Part shown: one piece after another, positions 34,295 to 44,938 of the stretch
Position numbering within the stretch: position 1 is the stretch's first letter
How the letters are laid out: each line of letters starts with the position of its first letter
NCBI GenBank assembly: GCA_037039925.1
Contig: JAXRKP010000174.1
Coordinates: 124,001 to 188,000 of the forward strand
Source: Doris montereyensis
Lineage: Eukaryota > Mollusca > Gastropoda > Nudibranchia > Dorididae
Length of the DNA stretch: 64,000 nt
Direction: 5' to 3'
The notes under the pieces: model-generated
Databases searched by the model: none
Told to the model about the DNA's origin: nothing
Seen by the model: the letters and a program-made list of their open reading frames with translations, nothing else
Translations under genes and position numbers: made by a program

Positions 34295-34916
34295 AAAAGT
34301 TGTCTCTAGACATCAAGGTAGAAACGCGTGAATTCAACCGTTGGATTATTCTCCGATGTGAAAGACACTGCATCAGGCTGAGAAAGACAACATCCTCAAG
34401 TATACTCCTTGACAAGAGTTGATGAACCGATACCTCTGTCCATTGTTCAAGGTTGGTTGACCTGGCATCTTGAACAGATCGACACGGTATTGAAATGCAT
34501 CAGAAACAACTGGATCTCTAAGAAAGGGAGGGAAAATGGCAAAAAGTTGTCTCTAGACAATTCAAACCGTTGGATTATTCTACTTTGATGTGAAAGACCT
34601 GCATCAGGCTGAGAAAGACAACATCCTCAAGTGATTTACTCCTTTGATGCATTCAATCCTCTGTCCATCCGTCACAGACTTCAGCTGCAAAATGTCAAGC
34701 ATGTTTTAAAGACTGGTGTTCAACGACAGAAAAAGTGAAAGTTGCTGCACTACGAATGAGAGGAGCCACTGCCCTGGCAAAACGTCGTTTTTGTTCAGCA
34801 GGTATTGGATTCTAAGGTGGAATATAGTCAATGAGTCGCAGAAAGGGACAGGACTGTAGAATGCGTCGATCGTGTCGATCTGTTCAAGATGCCTCAGGTC
34901 AACCAGCCTTGAACAA
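34295..34916 (+). repeat. Block with direct and inverted duplications
   Basis: 34295-34400 and 34542-34631 are diverged direct repeats sharing AAAAGTTGTCTCTAGACA, CCGTTGGATTATTCT and GCATCAGGCTGAGAAAGACA. 34443-34487 and 34870-34916 are inverted copies of one another (TTGTTCAAGG.TGGTTGACCT and TCTTGAACAGATCGACACG). No function is suggested by the sequence. Confidence 0.8.
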
Positions 34917-35209
34917 TTTTTGGAACAGTTCGAGTCCATTCAATCAGGGCATGGAGAAAAAGCGGATGCAATGTCTGACTCACGACACAAAGAGGGCTTT
35001 GGTGCAAACAATGGCTTTATGATAATTTTAAACAGTTTTAAACTTAGTTTCTCTATGATAAAAAGGTGGTTCAATTTGACCACACCGATTTTTTTCCACC
35101 ATAGTTCCCCCTGCTTTTTCTGTTGATCTAGACAGGATCCTTTAATCTATATACGTTTAGTATAGGGTAGAAAATATGTTGTAATTATCTATTTTTTACA
35201 CCATTGCAG

Positions 35210-38200
35210 AAGATGATGACTTCAAAGGCTTGAAAGCTACATTCCTTATGGCTGGCAAAGGTAGACGGCCTGACTTGCCAAAAATTGAAAAGTGGAAAAA
35301 GAGACATTTGATTCAGCTCTACGTTTTGAAACAAGAAGGACAAAAGACATGGAAAGATGTAAGTGTTCCATTTTTTATGCATTTTCATCCATTTGCACTT
35401 GGAGGCAAGCTGGCCGAGTGGTCTAGACAGTGGACTTCCAAGGCGGTTTGAGTCCAGCCTCAGCGCTTCATTTTACTTTTGTTTACCTCACCTCTCGACC
35501 CAGGTGTAGAAATGGGTACCAATTCTTAAATGAGATTTGGGAAAGTAAACTACGATTTACTAGTATACTGTCGTACAGGGGGCATAGCAACAGGGTTTTA
35601 AGTTGTTAGTTTTACGTGCTTGGCAATAAATTACAGGTTCACGAAAAGTGTTACTGCGCTATGAAGTATAAAGGGTTTTGGAGAAATGACTGACTTGAGA
35701 TAGCTTCAGTCGTGAAATTTCACCTATGTATCTCACACTTTGATAATCTTTTTCTTCTCTTTGATTAATTCTACAGGTTGGTGAATGGATGGAAAAGCTT
35801 TGTCCCGGTGAAGGTGTAGACAAAAGAGCCAGGAGCATTCTTGAGTCTACATATGCTGCCAACACCAAATGTCCATCAGAGATGGTACCTGATTTCTTGG
35901 AGGAGAATGTGGATTTCTTTTGGATAAGTGACACTTTGTCTTCCTTTGGGCATCAACAGAAAAACATTTCCATTTCCACCGATGGACTTTATGAACATTA
36001 GTGTTACTAATGAAGTAGTGATAAAGTTGATACAGTCCTATAAGGATTTGTGTATTCCCAAAAAAATTGCATTGGAATGGATCGTGAAGTTTGGGCCAGG
36101 AACATGGGACATAAATAAGATAGACTATTCTGTTAAAAAAATAATTGAAGCTTACAATAGAAAATCGAGTTGTAAGGGACGAAATGGGAGGCTTTGACAG
36201 CCTTTTTGCGTGAGACATTTTCTGTGACGAATGTTAATTGAAATGTGTGAAATTCTCATGTAAATAAGACTGATTTGGATAGCCCTTATTATAGTTACAT
36301 CAATGCTCAAGCTCAAACTCCCAGTAAGAAGAAAGAAGAGGTGCAAGGGGTTTAGGACGCATTTAAAGAAGTGACTGCAGAGAAAAATAATTTAGAAATG
36401 TCATTTTCAGAAACAAATCAAAATAACAGCAAACTTCAATTGCAAGTTGTTAATCTTGCTGAGTCTGTGAAATCTAAGGAGAAAGAGTTGAAAAAATCTA
36501 AAAAACGAGAAATATCAATGCAAAAAAAAAGTTGAAGACAAAAAAATAGAGGTAGAAGAAAAAAGTGAACGGATGAGAAGTGTTGAAGAAAGAATTTTTT
36601 TTTCTTGAAGAAGAAACAAGCAGGCTACGTGAAAAAAAAAACAAAAGTCTAAAAAGAAGAAAACAAGCTATCTAAGAAAAAAGGTGTATGAAACTCAAGT
36701 GTTGCATGATGTGGTCACTAAATCTGGGAAGGATAATACTTACACTGACAATGTTAGACAAGCAGTCATGCAATTAACGTGTGAAGCAGGTGTGTCTGTG
36801 CAAAATGTGAAAAGGTAATACAGAATTGTATCAAAGTGTATTTTTGATTACAATTCACTGAAAAACATGGCAATTGAGGGTCACGTTCTTTCAGACCTTC
36901 AAGCTGCTGAAGCCATTATGAAGGCAGACAATGTTACCCTCCATCTAGATGGAACCTCTCGTGATCAGAGGAAATATGTGAGTCATCAGATCACACTTGA
37001 TGATGTATCACACCTTTTTTGGGGGATTTTCAACTGTGGCACAGGAAGATGCAAATACTATCCTTGACATCACTGTGTCACTTTTGAATAGGTTATCTAA
37101 TTGCTATAGTCAGTATTCAGGCAGTGACAAAGATGGTCTATTTTTGCAACTCTTGAGAAAAATCACAAGCACAATGACTGATAGGGCTGCGACGATGAAA
37201 AGTTTTGACAAAAAATTTCAAGAATTTGTGCAAACTAAAACAGGAGAAGATTTGTTTGTACAATTTTTACACTGTAATGCACATTTCTTGTTAGGCTTGT
37301 CTGCAGCTTGTGGTAAAGCTTTAAGTACAGTAGAGCAAGAATTAAAGGAAGAAACTGGTGCAAAATTGGGAAGGGATAGAGATTCACAGTTTTTTAGATT
37401 TCATGACGCCAATGAAACCAGTGCCACAAGACTGATTCGAACCTTATGTGATGTTTTAGGTCCAAGGGGTGACCAAAAGAATGGCCGCAGAGAAGACTGG
37501 TTAGAATTTTGTTCATCCTCCACCATTCCTTCCTTCAAATCCAACCGCTTTAATTGCTTTTTTCAGGCTGCAGCTTGTATCATTCATCACTATGATAGTA
37601 TTAAATCTTTTTTTACATCCGGTGTTTTGCCAGATAACATGAATTTGAAATGTGTCAGTGCTGACATTCAGGATATGACTTTGATTAATCTTATTTATGC
37701 CATTGCATTGTTTTATTTGAAAGTTACTGGACCCTATTGGAACCTTTTGGGTTCATCTGTAAAATATGTTGATTTTCATAAATATGCTAAAGATATGTAT
37801 GCCCATTTCCTTAAATGGAAAGATGATCCATCTGAATTGCTTGATAGTGAATTTTCTTGTCTCTTTGGGGATTCTTTTTCTTTGAATTGTCCTCAGAGAG
37901 TTTCATCTCATCTGAATGTGCTGATGTAACTCAAAAAGACAATTGTCAGACTTCCTTTGTGGTAGTTTTAGTCTTGAGCATCCTGACCCTGATATCATTA
38001 GATCACTTGTCCACTGTCCTCTCACTAACCTTGTTGGAGAGAGCGCATTTGGGGATTTGGACTATAATATCAGGAAGCGAGCAAATTGCTCCATCCTCAG
38101 TAGATCTGCATCTCACAGTGTGAAAAGAAATAAAACCGCCAGTACCTATCTAGACACCAAAACTCGCAAAGAAAAGTGCGAACTTATGTCAACTGCCAGA

Positions 38201-38560
38201 AAGAGAGGTAGAGAATTTAAAGCTGAGATAAGAGAGAGCATGAATTTGAAGTTTCTAATGAAGTGAAACAAAGAATGCTTCTAATCAAGAGCGAAAGATT
38301 CAAAAAAATGTTGAAGAAATTATATCAAATGCTGAACTGATGAAAAGGATTGATGAGAATGGAGGTTGTGCATGTCAGGTTCAGATGTTAATGAACTTTA
38401 TTTGAGGTTTTTGTCAGAGAAAAAAGTAAAACTTCTATCACGTCTATTTTCAAAGACCAAATAAGGTATCACAAATACATGAAGCAGAAAAAAAATTTGA
38501 ACCTCACTGGTTCACTTGATGATATATTAAAGCGACTCAGTGAGTTTTTAGATCAGTAGA
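35210..38560 (+). pseudogene. X-family DDE-like transposase, copy C
   Basis: Acceptor TTGCAG at 35209 opens an exon (35210-35358) reading DDDFKGLKATFLMAGKGRRP, donor GTAAGT. The intron 35359-35776 carries a SINE. The next exon continues in phase as VGEWMEKLCPGEGV. The N-terminal domain includes WIVKFGPGTWDINKI (about 36070-36120). A Lys/Glu coiled coil spans 36360-36690. The core has ADNVTLHLDGTSRDQRKYV (first Asp, about 36945), then a 310-codon frame (36997-37929): STMTDRAATMKSFD (second Asp, about 37176), HCNAHFLLGLSAACG (about 37270), DVLGPRGDQKNGRREDW, SNRFNCFF and VTGPYWNLLGSSVKYVDFHK. After a frameshift, HCPLTNLVGESAFGDLDY (candidate Glu, about 38030) and a basic C-terminus follow. About three frameshifts and one stop separate the parts. 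This is the most complete core of the family here. Confidence 0.72.
35403..35560 (+). mobile_element. tRNA-headed SINE in X-C intron
   Basis: The 5' part has pol III internal promoter boxes: A-box-like TGGCCGAGTGG (about 35411) and B-box-like GGTTTGAGTCC (about 35445). Downstream come CTCACC..GACCCAGGTGT and AAATGGGTACC, a conserved block seen in many invertebrate SINEs. The copy at 58612 has a similar block behind a different head. The acceptor stem does not pair well, so it is a SINE head and not a tRNA gene. The 3' end is not defined. Confidence 0.65.
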
Positions 38561-39393
38561 TTGAACTCTTATTGCTGTGATATTAAGTTGTTGTTTTTAT
38601 TGTGCTCTAATGTTTCAATAACTTTGTTTGCTGAGATATAATATAATTTTTTTCATTTTTATTTATGTCGATGTGTACCTAATTTCCCATACATTACAAT
38701 TTCATTAAGACATCAATTTTTATCGTTACTATTAAATTGATTTTGATATAGTTAGAAAGAACTTGTTTTTCTGTTTAATATGATATCAATAACTCTATGA
38801 TTTGCCTCATATTGATTTTTTATGATTTTTCAAAATTGTGTAAAATATACAATAAATACAGAATGCCTTGCACATTATGTCTTCTTATTTTGATATAAGT
38901 GTTTGTAAGTCAATGTGTGTGTTATAGAAAGAAAGAGCTTTTTCCCTTGTTTAATTTGATACCAAATATGTCTGTGTAATGCATTATTTAAATTTGAAAA
39001 CGTCATTTTTTGGCATGTTTGGGGCTTGTCACGAAATGCTTAAAATTGCGTGTGGGGCCAAACTGAGTCACAGATATTTTCTATCCTAGTCCTCGTATGG
39101 TGGCAAAAAAATTACATGTAATCTATGGCATGATCTCTATAAGCTCTGTGAATTTTGTAAGTGTGGCTTTATTTATGATGAAATTATGGCACTGCAAATA
39201 TTGAAATTTTCCCATGTTAAAAAATGTGGGTTTTGGGACTAATTTTCTGAATCTTTGAAATGCCATAATTTCGATAAATATTGTTCAATATCAATGCTTC
39301 TTATATCATTTTAATTGGTGGGAAAAGCTCTAACTGATGGGGAATATTATGTTTGTGTCCAATACTTTTTTGAATTTGGGTTTTCTGTACCTA
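38561..39393. other. AT-rich spacer
   Basis: Tail of X-C and AT-rich sequence without coding potential. It may include the 5' side of the truncated piggyBac-like piece that follows. Confidence 0.4.
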
Positions 39394-39742
39394 CTACCAG
39401 TGCTGCTGATAAAAAAAAAACACCTAAAGGGAAAACCCCAGAAACTGTTCATGGATGTTCCTTGTGCGGAGTACATTTGTGTCCAGGACGATGCGATGCC
39501 ACGTTCCAAAAACTGTTCTAAATTATTTTTTTCTTACTTGGATTGGTGTGGACTGATGAACATTTTGAGTAACTGAACTTTTGATTTTTCTCTCTCTCGG
39601 TTTTGAGACCTGATATATAAATAATATAACTGTTACATTGAAATTCACTCTTTCGTTTGTTTTGTGTATTTTTTTCTCTTTGATTTGAGTATGGGAAAGT
39701 TTGTGTGTAGAGGCTACATATAGTTGGTAAGCAAAGGGTTAA
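39394..39742 (+). mobile_element. piggyBac-like 3' end: cysteine-rich domain plus right terminus
   Basis: The frame 39315-39521 ends in DKKKTPKGKTPETVHGCSLC, then GVHLCPGRCDATFQKLF and a stop: the C-terminal cysteine-rich domain of the element 3/4 subfamily (compare TPETVYGC at the end of element 4). About 220 bp downstream GCAAAGGGTTAA ends at 39742, matching the subfamily terminus TTAACCCTTT in reverse. The catalytic core is absent, so this is a 5'-truncated or internally deleted copy. It could be the missing 3' end of the piece at 30760-31625. Confidence 0.65.
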
Positions 39743-40269
39743 ATACAATTTTTACAGTTATTTATGAAATTGATAATGATGTGTGTACTATTTCATACCA
39801 TTTGCAGATTTGAAATTTGAAAGTAAGATGCTCGGGTTTTTACCTCAGTTTGATTAGACTCAACAAACACTACTTTTATCATGTTTACACTTGGAAACCA
39901 CTGTAATTAGTGTCATCTCTGTGCTGTGCTGGTGCCAGTTATTATTATTACGAAAGCTAGCCAATAGGACCATTGTAATTGTATAGTTTATGATGGATAT
40001 TGTGGAATACTTAGATCTAGCATTGCCTTCATGTCGTGCTATCAAACATATCAGACCATACACTGTACTTCCCCCTATAAAGTAAGGCCTATGGACTACG
40101 GTAGTAGTCTTTGTAGAAGTATAATTTTAAGTCTTCCCTTGGCAGTGTAGGCCTACTGTACAACGTTATTATAGATCTAAATATCATTGTTACTATTATT
40201 ACTTTGCTCTAAAGTGTAATGGCTGTTATAGATCTATTATATTTGTTCTTTTATTTGTTTCAATTTCAG
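39743..40269. other. Spacer, probable intron end
   Basis: AT-rich non-coding DNA ending in a TTTCAATTTCAG splice-acceptor-like site at 40269. No gene. Confidence 0.4.
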
Positions 40270-42305
40270 GTGCATTACTGATTACTGCAATATGGATTTA
40301 GATCTAGAAGACATTATTGATGTTGATCAGATGCTTAACAGGTTTGCTGAGGCTTCAATCACTTCAAATATATGTTACAATGGGACAGTGATCCATTTGA
40401 TCAAAACGCACAGTGAAGCTGTTAAAGTCAAGCGGAGGAGAAAGACGTTCCAATTTACAAGGATAAGTGAAATAGTGCTGGAAAATCATGATAGCAATAT
40501 CACAGCTGTGAATTTAATTCCTCACATACGATCTCTTTATGATCATTTTTGGATGCTGGCCGTAATAAGAGCAGGAACTGGCAGGAAATAAAAACACTTT
40601 TAAAAACTGAATTCCCATTCACCCACCAAGTAGGCCCATGAGTATGTTGAATGTTTACCTCCCAATCAAGGACTGTCCACCCCCTCCCCTCCCCATCCAA
40701 CAACAATTCAAACAGTCTTATCGCCTGTGATGTCTGGTTGAATTGTTCTGCAGTTAAAAAAACAAACATTGCCTTAGCTTATAAAAGTAAAAGCCACAGA
40801 ACAACACTTCGCAATTTTAAAAAGTCTGCTGCGGCTGTCAAGAAACAGTTAAATGTTAGAGTTAGATCGAAGAATCAAAAATTGAAGAGATACAAGGACA
40901 AAATAGATGAACTGAAACAGATTGTAAAGAAAAATGAAATCAAATTGAATTATAGAACAAAGAAAAAACGTTGCATCCAGCCTTGCTGTAGATGAGTTTA
41001 AAAGAGCTAATACAAATTTGAAGGCTGAAAATGACAGACTCAAAGAACATATAACAGAATTAAAATCTGCCATTGCTGATAAAATTAATGATTTAGATAA
41101 TGAGCAGAAATATTCAGAGTATCTCACTGCACTGAATGGTGAAAATCAGAATGATACTGATATTGATAGATCCATAAGTGCAATTTCTGGTAAAGGCTAC
41201 TCAGATACCATAAGGAGATGTCTATTATCAACTTATATGTGATGTGCCAGTGAATAGTTGTGGATTTTTTTTTTTTTTTTTAATTGTGGATATTCTTCTT
41301 GGAAAAAATATAGAAGGAGTTCCATCCCCCGCAACTTGCTCTCAGATGGCATATGAACTCGGTGTGTTATCGTCTCTCCATCTTATGGAGTTCATGCTGG
41401 GCCAGAAATCTCTAACCCTATCATGGGATGCAACTACCATCGAGGGGGCCCATGTGAATGAGATCCATCTGACAGCAAACAAGGTCCAGTGCCTTATACT
41501 AGACGTGCGTCATCTTCCAGGAGGAAAGAGTGCTGACTATGTCACACACATCATCAGTGCTCTTTCTGACGCAGCTTCTCTTTTATGCAGACGTTCATGG
41601 CCAGCAGACACCAGAGGTATTATCTGCCCTTAAGTCTTGTATCTTGTGCACCCTCACAGATCGAGCTGCAGTCAATGCAGTGGTAACTCGGCAGCTCTGC
41701 TATGAACTGGATTCAGAGCTTTTGCTTCTGAATTGCAATGTACATCCACTGGACAGCGCCGCCAGAGATATCAAGAAGGACTTTGTAAAGTTCGAAACCC
41801 AACACAAGATCCAAGGGGGCTGTTATGAATATGAGAGTACTGCGGCAAATTTGATCAAAGCAATTTCAGTGCTGAGGTACGTTGATTTGTTTTCTTTTCC
41901 GTTTAATTAGTATAGAATATATATAACTCTATACTTAAAGATTTTATATGGTTGGTAACAGAGGTTTACCAGTTGATGTTCCATAATGGATTTTTGATAC
42001 ATGCAATATGCAGTAAATTTAACTATTCATGAAAAAATAAAAGCTGTTGGATTTTTTATTTCACAGGTATAAAGATGGTAAAGGAGATCCAGTTGGTTTT
42101 AGTTTTAAGAATTTTTCCATCAAAGCAACATTTCTGTTGGATCATTCCCAAGATATGTTGGCAACAGACTGCAACTTCCTTTAACATCTCGTGCCCGTAA
42201 ATTAATTACCGAAAATTGGCAAAACAATTCATGGATAAAGAGTTAAATATGTCTTATTACATTGAATATCTGTTGTCACCATACGACTTATTCGAGCCTG
42301 AAATT
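40270..42305 (+). pseudogene. X-family-related DDE-like transposase, divergent copy D
   Basis: After an acceptor at 40269, the first frame (ATG 40292) starts MDLDLEDIIDVDQMLNRFAE. A coiled coil follows (40800-41110). The core has KSLTLSWDATTIEGAHVNE (first Asp, about 41427), CTLTDRAAVNAVVTRQL (second Asp, about 41660) and LLNCNVHPLDSAARDI (NxH element, about 41728). Exon end at 41876 (donor GTACGT), intron to 42066 (TTTCACAG), then R-YKDGKGDPVGF in phase. RYVGNRLQLPL, equivalent to NNRFN in copies B and C, is recoverable after a frameshift near 42150. It ends near 42305 (TVT, stop) without the LTNLxGE motif. Frameshifts at 41240, 41590 and in exon 2. It is a second subfamily with the same motif order. 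Confidence 0.62.
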
Positions 42306-43492
42306 GGCCTAACTGTTACGTAAGAATCATGCGGACGGAAAACTAAGTCCAAAATAAACTTTAAAAATTCATATCTTCGTTATTTGTTGTTTGATTTTGT
42401 TCAAATAATGTTTGTTGTTCGTGTTTCTTCAAGCTGTTTGAATATTGCAGTGTAATTTATGTCTGGCAAAAACAAAAAATCAGTTTTGAATACCTACTAG
42501 TTATTCAAATACGAATACAAAGGAAATTATTTACACCCCAGACTAAAATAAAGGATAAAAGGTCTTTGATAAAAAAACGTATGCAGAAATTTACTCTGTG
42601 AGAAAAAGTAATGGTAATAGTAATAAATCGAGAACAGTTGGATACATCATGTCACATGATAGGCCTAAATATCAAATTAAAGAGAATAATTTAATCAATC
42701 TATGCAATCCCATTAGTATATTCCTTAATATTGCCTAGGCAAAACAAAAAAAAACCTGTAATGTCAATGGGGGAAAAGCTGATTCACAGTCTCCCAAGTC
42801 GCATTTCCATCTTCTTTCAAACAGTAAAGTGAAGGAGATTTCTGTTTGTTGTGTTCCCCAGTTGCAGCAAAGATGATCTCCGTCCCCGTTCAGATTTCAG
42901 AAAGTACTCAGCGAGTAACTTGTACTCAAGACTGCCACCTGTAAATTGAAAATAAGGGAGAGAAAAAATCAATCAAACTGAAAGTTCCATAACATTTGAC
43001 TTTGACTTACTTGAATTCAATTACTCCTGCCTAAATAAATCACTTATTACCCACCTAAATCTATCTAGGAAAAGCCTACGACCTCTAGGCTATATTCTGT
43101 GGTAACTAAAGAATGCAAATAATCAGTTAATTACAAATAAAATTTTGCCTCTCGCATCTAAATATAGCCTCGACTCATATTGTTACTATTTATAGCAATC
43201 ATCATAGGAATAGACAATCTCTCATAATTACCATTCAATCGATCTGGGTCCAGTCATACAAAACACTTACAGAATTATATCTAGATCTATGTATACTAGA
43301 TCTACTAAGAGAAAATAAGTTTATAGACTAAATTACTCATAATCTTATCTTTATAACTCAATTTGAATTAGGGTCATTGGTTTCCATTTGTACTAAAAAT
43401 AGATCTAGTCAAATTATAAGTCCATTTCCGGCCAGTACTTGCTCGTCCTGTCCAGCAATGGCGACCACATTTTTTCATTCACAAAAACAAAG
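42306..43492. other. Gene-free stretch; one exon-like minus-strand block
   Basis: Mostly AT-rich. On the minus strand about 42825-42944 reads as a short open block behind a TTTACAG acceptor-like site, starting GSLEYKLLAEYFLKSERGRR and ending in a stop. No homology recognised. An AGATCT-type patch lies at about 43280-43310. Confidence 0.35.
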
Positions 43493-44938
43493 TTAACTCT
43501 TTCAGGACGCGATTATTTATGGGGTTTGGACGGGATTAATTTCCAAGCGCTCTGTCAGTGCTTGGGTCATTATCATTTATGGGGCTCTAAAAAAAATAAA
43601 TACTCATTGTAGAAAGATATATTATATATCAAAAGAAAGGTTTTTTTAAAGGAGATTTCAAATAACGTATGATACAAGCAGTAAAATCTGTTACAGACAA
43701 GATAAAGATGAAAGAAGCATTTGCATAACATCACATGTTATAAAAATAATTTCATAATTTTCAACTTATTTCTTATCTCACACTGTTTGCATGATGTATA
43801 TTATATCCCAATGAAAATTGTCTTTGATGAAAGTCCATTTATTTTCAAGTGTTCCAGTTTTTATTTGATGAAAAAAGTCCAAAAACTTATGAAAATATCC
43901 AAATTTTGTGAATCCATAATAATTTTCGCATTTCACAAAACAAAATGTCCAATTCCAATTAGCTGACTTAGCATGATGTATTGAAAAATAATTAGACGAA
44001 TAGTACTACAATAACATGTCCTTGAAAGTGAATAAACACGATTTACCTTGTGTGATATGCTTTGAAGCAGGATTTTGGACAGAGATGAGGCTTTTCGGTG
44101 CAATAAAAGCTGGTGCGCTTTCGATTTTATTTTGTGCACACTGTACACATTGTCTGTCCGAGCCATCAAAATCAACAAGATGATCAGCTCCCTGATATCG
44201 GGCTTCTGTGGCAAAGGAAGATTTTCTTCCTGGTCTTTTTGAAACAATCATTAAAAAATACTTTAAATAAGTTATATTTTATCATGTTTGTTTGCATAAG
44301 ATTACAGTTTATATTTGACATGTCAATGTTATGACAAACAATTTGATGCATTGTCAGAATATGTTGATTTTTAAGGAATTTATGACTGAAATTATTTTGC
44401 CGCATATTCACTGCATGGATTGGAATAAACTAAAATTAAGATCAAAGAAAATGATATTGTGCCTTTCTTTAAAGAATTGTATAAATGGTTATATATTATT
44501 CTTAATCAACATACAATAACGTACAATTTGATATAAGGTAAATGAAAATCGGGTTATTTTTAAAGAATTTAAAGAAATTACAATGAAAAGTGTGCTTTCT
44601 CGGGCAGCAGGCGTCACAAAATGTTATGCAAAAAACCCCAAAACAGGCCGAAAAAAAGAATAACAAAATTCATATCTCTTGAACCAATAAAGATATCAGG
44701 AAAAGTTAAAAAGCTTTATTATCAGAATACCAAGCATTGCTGCTACTTTCAATTCATTCTCTTGATTTTGAAAATTTTCACTCAAGTGCCTAGATCTAGA
44801 GAATCTAGATATCTAGATAGAGATCTACTTCTAGATCTAGATCTAGTGCACATCCTCCTTCCGATAGAGATGTTGAAAAGTCAGTTATATTAATTTCCAC
44901 AAACGATAATGTATTTTCAATGTGTATAATAGGGTTAA
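43493..44938 (-). mobile_element. Internally deleted piggyBac-like element 6, minus strand
   Basis: Minus-strand coding near 44042-44249 reads GRKSSFATEARYQGADHLV, then RQCVQC. After a frameshift it continues with FYCTEKPHLCPKSCFKAYH and a stop: the zinc-ribbon that ends many piggyBac transposases (C-C, C, C-C, H). The rest of the transposase is missing. Downstream of the stop (lower coordinates) TTAA at 43493-43496 starts TTAACTCTTTCAGGACGCG, plausible as the 3' end. The other end may be AGGGTTAA at 44931-44938, but the two termini match only weakly. It is the only transposon I recognise on the minus strand. Confidence 0.5.

Noticed and set aside
35403..35470. tRNA gene
   Set aside because: A and B boxes present but stems do not pair, and the sequence continues into a SINE body.
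44006..44251. Minus-strand frame first read as an exon of a host gene with GTAAAT donor
   Set aside because: In the shifted frame the sequence ends as a piggyBac zinc-ribbon with a stop inside the supposed donor, so it is a transposon end.
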